Shown: piece after piece, positions 58,869-64,000 of the stretch
Layout of the letters: the number at the start of each line of letters is the position of its first letter
How positions within the stretch are numbered: position 1 is the stretch's first letter
Source of the DNA: Rhizobium anhuiense
Lineage (GTDB): Bacteria > Pseudomonadota > Alphaproteobacteria > Rhizobiales > Rhizobiaceae
DNA: 64,000 bases
Direction: 5' to 3'
Assembly (NCBI RefSeq): GCF_003985145.1
Contig: NZ_ML133535.1
Span: 110,773-174,772, forward strand
Made by a program: the position numbers and the translations under genes
Notes under the pieces: model-generated
Told to the model about the DNA's origin: nothing
What the model saw: only the letters and a program-made list of their open reading frames with translations
Database searches by the model: none

Positions 58869-59864
58869 TCAATGACCATTCGGATAGCGGTCACACCAAG
58901 CCTTTTGCGCGCCTTCGACCGGCAGTGCGGTCGCCGCGTAGACGCCACGGGCGATCGCCCGCGCCATGACGATAGTGGCGAGATGGCAAAGCTCCATCAG
59001 GCTCGCCATGTCGTCTCTTCGATGCCTGGCCGTCGATGCGGCAAAGACGGTGTCGCCGTCGAGCGGCAGGTGCGCAGGCAGCAGTGCCCGGGCAAACCCG
59101 TCATGGCCGGCAAGCGAAAGCCGGTGCGCCTCGGCCTTGGTCAGCTGCGCGTCGGTCACGACAGCGCCGATCGTCGTCGCGGTCGTGTTCATGCCCTTGA
59201 GCCGCATCCGGTGGTCGGCCACCGCAGGCATGCCGAGCCCGCCGAATTCGCCGTCCTTTTCGAAAGGTGCGGCCCAGAAATGTGGACCGTCGCCGATCGT
59301 TGCCGAGCCGAGCGCGTTGACCGCGACAACAGCTGCAACGCGGTGTCCGGCGCTGCTGACGGCGCTGGCCGAGCCGAGCCCACCTTTGAAGGTGGCGGTC
59401 GTCGCCCCTGTGCCGGCCCCTGTCGTGCCGAGCGCGAAGGCGCCTTTGGCCGCTGCCTTCAATGCCGCATAGCCCATGTCGCGATAGGGCGAGTGGAGCC
59501 CCCAATCCTTGTCGCCGCCGTTCAGCAGATCCATCAGGATTGCCTGCGGCACGATCGGTATGCGCACCGACCCGACGGCAAATCCGCGGCCGAGTTCGCG
59601 CAGGCCCGCCTGCACGCCGCCGGCCGCATCCAGCCCGAAGGCGGAACCGCCGGAGAGCACGAAGGCATCCACGGCATTGACGGTCATCGACGGATCGAGC
59701 AGGCCGGTGTCGCGCCCGCCAGGCGCCCCGCCGAGCACGGTACCGGAGGCGACGGCCGGTTCGTCGAAGACGATGACGGTGACGCCGGAACCGAGCGCAA
59801 GGTCGGTCGCGTGGCCGACGGAAACGCCTTCGATGTCGGTGATGAGGTTGAGAAGATCGGGCAA
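58869..59864 (-). CDS. P1 (DmpA)-family peptidase
   Basis: 331-residue N-terminal-nucleophile hydrolase that self-cleaves. NLITDIEGVSVGHATD at the N-terminus and FVLSGGSAFGLDAAGGV are family blocks; the predicted autoprocessing Gly-Ser is in FKGGLGSASAV (about residue 187). Members act as D- or beta-aminopeptidases. Both possible starts are TTG: 59864 is seven bases after AAGGA and fits the usual N-terminus; 59915 adds 17 residues. It may trim peptides or amides taken up by the adjacent importer. Confidence 0.88.
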   Translation of the reverse strand: MPDLLNLITDIEGVSVGHATDLALGSGVTVIVFDEPAVASGTVLGGAPGGRDTGLLDPSMTVNAVDAFVLSGGSAFGLDAAGGVQAGLRELGRGFAVGSVRIPIVPQAILMDLLNGGDKDWGLHSPYRDMGYAALKAAAKGAFALGTTGAGTGATTATFKGGLGSASAVSSAGHRVAAVVAVNALGSATIGDGPHFWAAPFEKDGEFGGLGMPAVADHRMRLKGMNTTATTIGAVVTDAQLTKAEAHRLSLAGHDGFARALLPAHLPLDGDTVFAASTARHRRDDMASLMELCHLATIVMARAIARGVYAATALPVEGAQKAWCDRYPNGH

Positions 59865-59993
59865 GGGCGGATCCTTATGCAGAAAGGCCGCCGATAGGAC
59901 TGCAATTGCCCTCAAAAAACAAGACCGGCCCCATTTGGCGGGACCGGTCGGACATCGGGAAAAGCCGTGAATGTCAATCGTGGCCTCATGCCC

Positions 59994-60188
59994 TCAGGCA
60001 TGAAGCGGCTTCGGATGACGGCGGGTCATCAGGTCATGAATGGCCAGCCGCACCTCGTCGGGCGAGCCGAAACGCTGCTCGTCGAGGTCGTGGACATGAA
60101 ATTTCACGGCGATGAACTTCAGCCGGTCTTCATCGGGAATGACGATCCCGACGGGAACGCCTGCATATTCGATAACTTGCTTCTTCAT
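59994..60188 (-). CDS. Small conserved-looking protein of unknown function
   Basis: 64 residues, soluble, with VIEYAGVPVGIVIPDEDRLK and VKFHVHDLDEQRFGSPDEVR. Acidic and basic residues alternate and no membrane segment is seen. AGGAG is nine bases before the ATG at 60188. Composition and codon use look like a real gene. Family not recognised. Confidence 0.65.
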   Translation of the reverse strand: MKKQVIEYAGVPVGIVIPDEDRLKFIAVKFHVHDLDEQRFGSPDEVRLAIHDLMTRRHPKPLHA

Positions 60189-60710
60189 AGATAGAACTCC
60201 TGCCGCGCGACATGCGCAGCCATGGCGAATTGACTTGTCTGGTACCGTTGAAAGGAGGACGAACGTCACATTCGACAGCTCGGGCGGGAGAGGGCGCCCG
60301 GACGGTCATTGCCAAGCACAAATCGCCCAGGCAGATCGGCGAGAATATCGATGTTTATCATGTCTCGTTCCTTGCGTTGGCGTTGCACTTGAGTGGTCCC
60401 GGAAGAGCCCGGGGCCGGTGATGGCTGTCTTCAATAATCCACTAACTTGGTAGAGATTACCCGATGGCCTGTCAGAAACATATTCCGAAACGTGTCAAAA
60501 TGTCGACGATCCGAAAAAATTCATTCCGTCGTAACCCGAACTTACAGAAAGAAACATATCAGCTCTTCGTAAAATTCGCATGACAGAATCAGAGTTTGAT
60601 CGATCACCGCGGCAGACATAGGAAGCCTTGCCGTATCAGGCAATGGCCCATTTCATTAAAAATCGAAACGCCTCGAAATGAGCGATTTGGTTAACGCCGG
60701 AAGCGCTGTG
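60189..60710. other. 522-bp intergenic region without a confident gene
   Basis: The left half is GC-rich with only short arginine-rich frames; the right half (about 60430-60680) is AT-rich, with many stops in all frames. A weak stem GCCTTGCC / GGCAATGGC near 60627-60649 may terminate the large fusion gene. The promoter of the small gene at 59994 must lie here. An unannotated small RNA is possible but not supported by sequence alone. Confidence 0.5.
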
Positions 60711-63638
60711 TCACCAGCCTTCAGAGAGCACCTTCTCCAGCATGTCGACGAAGAAATCCGCGCTTTCGATGCTGAGGCAGAGCGGCGGTTTGATCTTCAG
60801 CACATTCTGGTGATCGCCGGTCGGCTGCATGATGACGCCGAGTTCGAGAAGCCGGTCGCAGATGGCAGCGGTCTCTTCCATCGCCGGCTCCAGCGTCGTT
60901 CTGTCGCGGACGAATTCGAGGCCGAGATAGAGCCCCATGCCGTGCACGGCGCCCGCGATCGGATGGCGGTCGATCAGCGCGGCGAGCCGCGCCTTCAGAT
61001 GATCGCCGACCGTCCTGGCGTTTTCCTGGAGCTCTTCCTCAGCCATGATGTCGAGCACCGTCATGCCGGCGACGCAGCTGACCGGGCTGCCGCCGGTGGA
61101 GGAAAAGAACGCGCCTTCTTTCTCCAGAGATTGGGCGATCTCCCGCGTGGTGATGACGGCGCCGAGCGGATGGCCGTTGCCCATGCCCTTGGCGATGGTG
61201 ATGATATCGGGCACGACCCCTTGCTGCTCGAAGCCCCAGAAATAATGCCCCAGCCTGGAATAACCGACCTGCACCTCGTCGGCGATGCAGACGCCGCCGC
61301 GGGCGCGTACCTGCGCATAGATGTCCCTGAGATAACCGTCCGGCAGCGGAATGCCGCCGGCATTGCCGTAGACCGATTCGCAGATGAAGCCCGCAAGCCC
61401 GTCGCCGCTGGCGTCGATCGCCTCCAGCACCGGGGTTACGGCGCTGAGATAGTGCGCTGCCGTATCGGGACCGCGGAATGCGCCGCGATAGATATTCGGC
61501 GACACCACGGCATGCACCCAGTCCGGCCGAGTGGTGAGAGCCTGCGGGTTGTCGGCGATCGAGGTGGAGACGGCATCGCTCGCCGCCGACCAGCCATGAT
61601 AGGCTTCGAGCAGGCACAGCATGTTGCGCGCGCCGCTATGGGCTTGCGCCAGCCGAAGCGCCAGATCGTTCGCCTCAGAACCGCTGTTGACCAGGAAGAC
61701 CGCGTCGAGTCCATCCGGCGAAAGGGCAGCGAGGCGCTCGGAAAATTCCGTGATCGCGGCATAGTGAAAGCGTGAGTTGGTGTTGAGCCGCAGCCATTGC
61801 GCGCTGATCGCCGCCGCGAACTTGGGATGGCCATGGCCGAGAATGGTGACGTTGTTGACCATGTCGAGATAGGCGCGGCCCTCGACATCGAACAGGTGTT
61901 CCCGCCAGCCGCGCTCGATCTGCGGCGGTGCCGCGTAATAATTCTTCTGCGGCCTTGCGAGATGCGCCTGCCGCCTGGCACGCAGTCCTGCAGTATCAGG
62001 TTTCGGCGCATCCGCTCCGGGGCTGAGAAGGAGTGACGGCGAAGGGCAGAGGACCGACCAGGCCGCCGCCTCGCGCGGTGTGGCAAAGAGCGGCGGTTCG
62101 AGACCGGCGACACTGCAAAACTGGACACGCAGCCCGCCGAGCGACGAAGCCTCTCCGAAAACCGTGCCGAGCGGATCACCGCCGGCAACCTCGGCGCCAT
62201 CCTCGACCGAGAGGTCAAGCCCATCGAGATGCAAGGTGATGCTGTCGCCGGCGAGCGTCAGATGCTGGTCCTTCCAGCCGATCCGGCCGGCAAAGGGGGC
62301 CGCAACCGCGCTGCCTGCAGCAAGGCAGATATCGATATGCAGCGCGCAGGTCGCTTGTTCCTTCGCATTTCCCAGACTCGCGCGGGAAAGCCGATATTCG
62401 CCGTAGCGCGTTGCCGCCGTGCCGTTTTCGGTCGCGGCGCGGGCAAGCAACCGCCAGTCCATGTCGGCATTCAACCAGTTGCCGGCGGAAAAATGCGGGC
62501 TGCGCACCCCAAGATCGACATAGGCGATCTCGGCGGGATCGATGTCGGGCAGCAACGGCAGCCATCCCGATGCTTCCGGGGCGGCGACGTCGACGCCGGC
62601 CGCTTTGAGGATCGCCGCTTCCATGAGTTCGAAGGGAACGGACATCGCCGCATCGAAGATCGCCCACTCGTGCGCGAGATTGCCGCGGACATAGTCATTA
62701 TCGGGATCGACCGAAATCTGCTGCTCGCCGCTGGCGACGAGAATGACGGCGCGTGCGACGACTAATGGCCAGAGCGCCTTCAGCTCCTCCTCGGTCAGCG
62801 GATAGATCGCCTGATAGGCGGTGACGGCGGGCAGGACATGAAAAGGGTCGCCATCCGTCTGATGCAGCAGCGAAGCGCAGGTGACGGCGAGGTCGCCGAC
62901 CAGCCAGCCGCGGATGATGTCGCCGAAATCGATCACCCCGTCAGGGACTATGTGACCACGGGTATTGCGGTGACCGACGACATTGTCGCCGGTGACGTCG
63001 TGATGCACGGCCTGCAGCCGGAGCGATGGCGCCAACGGCTGGATGCGACGAATGGCCATCACCATGGTCTTGGCGATCCGGTCGCGCGCCGCACTGTCGG
63101 TGATCGCAGACAGCAGCTGCACCGCGACCGGTCCGGCGCGCCGGAGATCCCATTGCAGGCTGCGGTCGAGACCGGGATGGTTGAAATCGGCAAGCGCCTG
63201 GGCCAGCCTCGCGCAGAGCGCACCAAGTGCTGCGACCGAAGCCGGCGCCAGATAGGTCAGCTCCGTCAGCCCCTGGCCTTCCAGATATTCGAGCAGCCGC
63301 ACCTGGTAGCCCTGCCCGCGCACGGTCAGGACGACGATCTCCCGCCCGTCATTCGCGGAGATCACGTTCGGAACGCGCGGCGCATCTTGCCTGCTTTTGA
63401 GATGATGGATCGCCGCGTTCTGCGCTTCGAGCTCGCGGGTCTCGTAGGCAGCATGGCAGATCTTCAGGACGTAGCGACCGCGATCGCTATCGACGCGGTA
63501 ATTCCGATCCTGCTGGCTGCCGAGTTCGGTCAGCGTGCCGGACAGGCTGTAATGGGCAAGAAGGATCTCTTCCGCATCCGCAACGGTAACGTCGGGACGC
63601 GGCAGCGCCATGCGGTCAACCAGCACCTCGTCGGTCAT
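60711..63638 (-). CDS. Three-domain fusion: APH-type kinase, degenerate M23-like module, class III aminotransferase
   Basis: 975 residues. Residues 20-345 form an aminoglycoside-phosphotransferase-like kinase with HHDVTGDN (212-219) and DFG at 237-239, similar to hydroxylysine/homoserine kinases. Residues about 430-515 resemble the beta-barrel of M23 peptidases (LHIDICLAAGSAVAAPFAG) but the HxH metal motif is replaced (GGLRVQF). Residues 555-975 are a class III PLP aminotransferase with NSGSEAND (651-658), ADEVQVG and the PLP Lys in TIAKGMG (817), close to AGXT2-like phospho-lyases. A kinase feeding a phospholyase is the plausible logic. ATG follows GGGAGGGGGTGTC. Confidence 0.9.
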   Translation of the reverse strand: MTDEVLVDRMALPRPDVTVADAEEILLAHYSLSGTLTELGSQQDRNYRVDSDRGRYVLKICHAAYETRELEAQNAAIHHLKSRQDAPRVPNVISANDGREIVVLTVRGQGYQVRLLEYLEGQGLTELTYLAPASVAALGALCARLAQALADFNHPGLDRSLQWDLRRAGPVAVQLLSAITDSAARDRIAKTMVMAIRRIQPLAPSLRLQAVHHDVTGDNVVGHRNTRGHIVPDGVIDFGDIIRGWLVGDLAVTCASLLHQTDGDPFHVLPAVTAYQAIYPLTEEELKALWPLVVARAVILVASGEQQISVDPDNDYVRGNLAHEWAIFDAAMSVPFELMEAAILKAAGVDVAAPEASGWLPLLPDIDPAEIAYVDLGVRSPHFSAGNWLNADMDWRLLARAATENGTAATRYGEYRLSRASLGNAKEQATCALHIDICLAAGSAVAAPFAGRIGWKDQHLTLAGDSITLHLDGLDLSVEDGAEVAGGDPLGTVFGEASSLGGLRVQFCSVAGLEPPLFATPREAAAWSVLCPSPSLLLSPGADAPKPDTAGLRARRQAHLARPQKNYYAAPPQIERGWREHLFDVEGRAYLDMVNNVTILGHGHPKFAAAISAQWLRLNTNSRFHYAAITEFSERLAALSPDGLDAVFLVNSGSEANDLALRLAQAHSGARNMLCLLEAYHGWSAASDAVSTSIADNPQALTTRPDWVHAVVSPNIYRGAFRGPDTAAHYLSAVTPVLEAIDASGDGLAGFICESVYGNAGGIPLPDGYLRDIYAQVRARGGVCIADEVQVGYSRLGHYFWGFEQQGVVPDIITIAKGMGNGHPLGAVITTREIAQSLEKEGAFFSSTGGSPVSCVAGMTVLDIMAEEELQENARTVGDHLKARLAALIDRHPIAGAVHGMGLYLGLEFVRDRTTLEPAMEETAAICDRLLELGVIMQPTGDHQNVLKIKPPLCLSIESADFFVDMLEKVLSEGW

Positions 63639-63692
63639 GACACCCCCTCCCGCAGCATGATTCGATTACCTCACGCGATAATCAAATACTTG

Positions 63693-63730
63693 CTGCTGGC
63701 AGGCAACGGGAGATTGTCGTTTGCCAGCAG
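63693..63730 (-). terminator. Hairpin after purU
   Basis: CTGCTGGCA (63693-63701) and TGCCAGCAG (63722-63730) pair over 9 bp with a 20-base loop, 26 bp after the purU stop on the minus strand. No long U-tract follows. Confidence 0.5.
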
Positions 63731-63755
63731 AAGAGATGTAGCTCTTTGCCCGCGC

Positions 63756-64000
63756 TCAACCCATGCGTTCGGAGGCGTAGCTTCCGGGGCTTGCCGGGAA
63801 GACCACGGTGCGGTTGCCGTTGATGAAGGTGCGGTGATGGATATGGGCGTGGATGGCGCGCGCCAGCACCTGACTTTCGACGTCGCGGCCGATCGAGACA
63901 TAGTCGTCGGGCGACTGCGCATGGGTGATGCGCGCCGTGTCCTGCTCGATGATCGGGCCTTCGTCGAGATCGGCGGTGACGTAATGCGCCGTCGCCCCGA
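63756..64000 (-). CDS. purU: Formyltetrahydrofolate deformylase, C-terminal part
   Basis: Last 80 codons of PurU; the 5' part lies beyond the right edge. It hydrolyses 10-formyl-tetrahydrofolate to formate and tetrahydrofolate. Readable blocks are ATAHYVTADLDEGPIIEQD, with the catalytic Asp of the formyltransferase fold, then SPDDYVSIGRDVE and the C-terminal HHRTFINGNRTVVF. The other frame here is a shadow. Confidence 0.92.
   Translation of the reverse strand, partial: GATAHYVTADLDEGPIIEQDTARITHAQSPDDYVSIGRDVESQVLARAIHAHIHHRTFINGNRTVVFPASPGSYASERMG

Noticed and set aside
57834..59897. 687-residue plus-strand frame over the LysR and P1 peptidase genes
   Set aside because: It is antisense to two clear family members and has no recognisable domain.
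60212..60453. Small plus-strand frames in the 60189-60710 gap
   Set aside because: No ribosome site, arginine/glycine-rich chance composition and no similarity that I recognise.

Overview
The window reads as a piece of the main chromosome of a fast-growing rhizobium, most likely the Rhizobium leguminosarum/etli group. The evidence is the high GC content, the gene content (C-P lyase operon with a hexapeptide-repeat transferase, full cpa/tad pilus locus, yejABEF, rhizobial-type amidase/dipeptide transporter cluster) and several intergenic palindromic repeats typical of Rhizobiales. I see no integrase, transposase, phage gene, CRISPR array or other sign of a mobile island. This assignment comes from recognising protein families by eye; no search was run.

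Layout. (1) 1-6769: a C-P lyase phosphonate operon on the minus strand (phnG-H-I-J-K-L, a hexapeptide transferase, then phnC cut by the window edge), with the divergent GntR-type regulator phnF and an 18-bp operator between them. (2) 6826-12829: minus-strand housekeeping genes: mgsA, glk, an ABC exporter, dapB and gpmA, with the murein endopeptidase mepA upstream. (3) 13091-21855: plus strand: the peptide importer yejA-B-E-F, a hydroxyacid dehydrogenase, a small membrane protein and pncB. (4) 21837-24793: small accessory genes (RMF-like protein, KTSC protein, RBBP9-type hydrolase, Lrp-type regulator), tRNA-Ser(GGA) and a small membrane protein. (5) 25111-36796: a nucleoside uptake and salvage district: BMP-type ABC importer, cdd, pnp, deoC and deoA on the plus strand, then upp, add and deoB on the minus strand. 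These genes take up nucleosides, deaminate and phosphorolyse them, and pass (deoxy)ribose-phosphate to central metabolism. (6) 36951-49664: the Flp/Tad pilus locus: pilA, cpaA-B-C-D-E-F, tadB and tadC on the plus strand; two TadE/TadG-like pseudopilins, a stand-alone secretin N-domain protein and the TadD lipoprotein on the minus strand. (7) 49806-52584: pepA, a short MarR regulator and an NlpC/P60 hydrolase. (8) 52585-59864: a minus-strand cluster of P1 peptidase, LysR regulator, dipeptide-type ABC importer (binding protein and two permeases, no ATPase) and amidase. (9) 60711-64000: a 975-residue kinase/M23-like/aminotransferase fusion and the 3' end of purU.

Most of the window is ordinary core chromosome. 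The more unusual signals are non-coding: a 115-bp RIME-like element closed by an 11-bp perfect inverted repeat (55918-56032), two adjacent perfect palindromes in the tadD/pepA promoter region (49747-49786), a structured leader before the nucleoside-binding protein gene (25021-25077), and four classes of rhizobial intergenic repeat. Among proteins, the three-domain fusion with a degenerate M23 module and the free-standing secretin N-domain protein are the most interesting. I did not find a convincing wholly new biological system.
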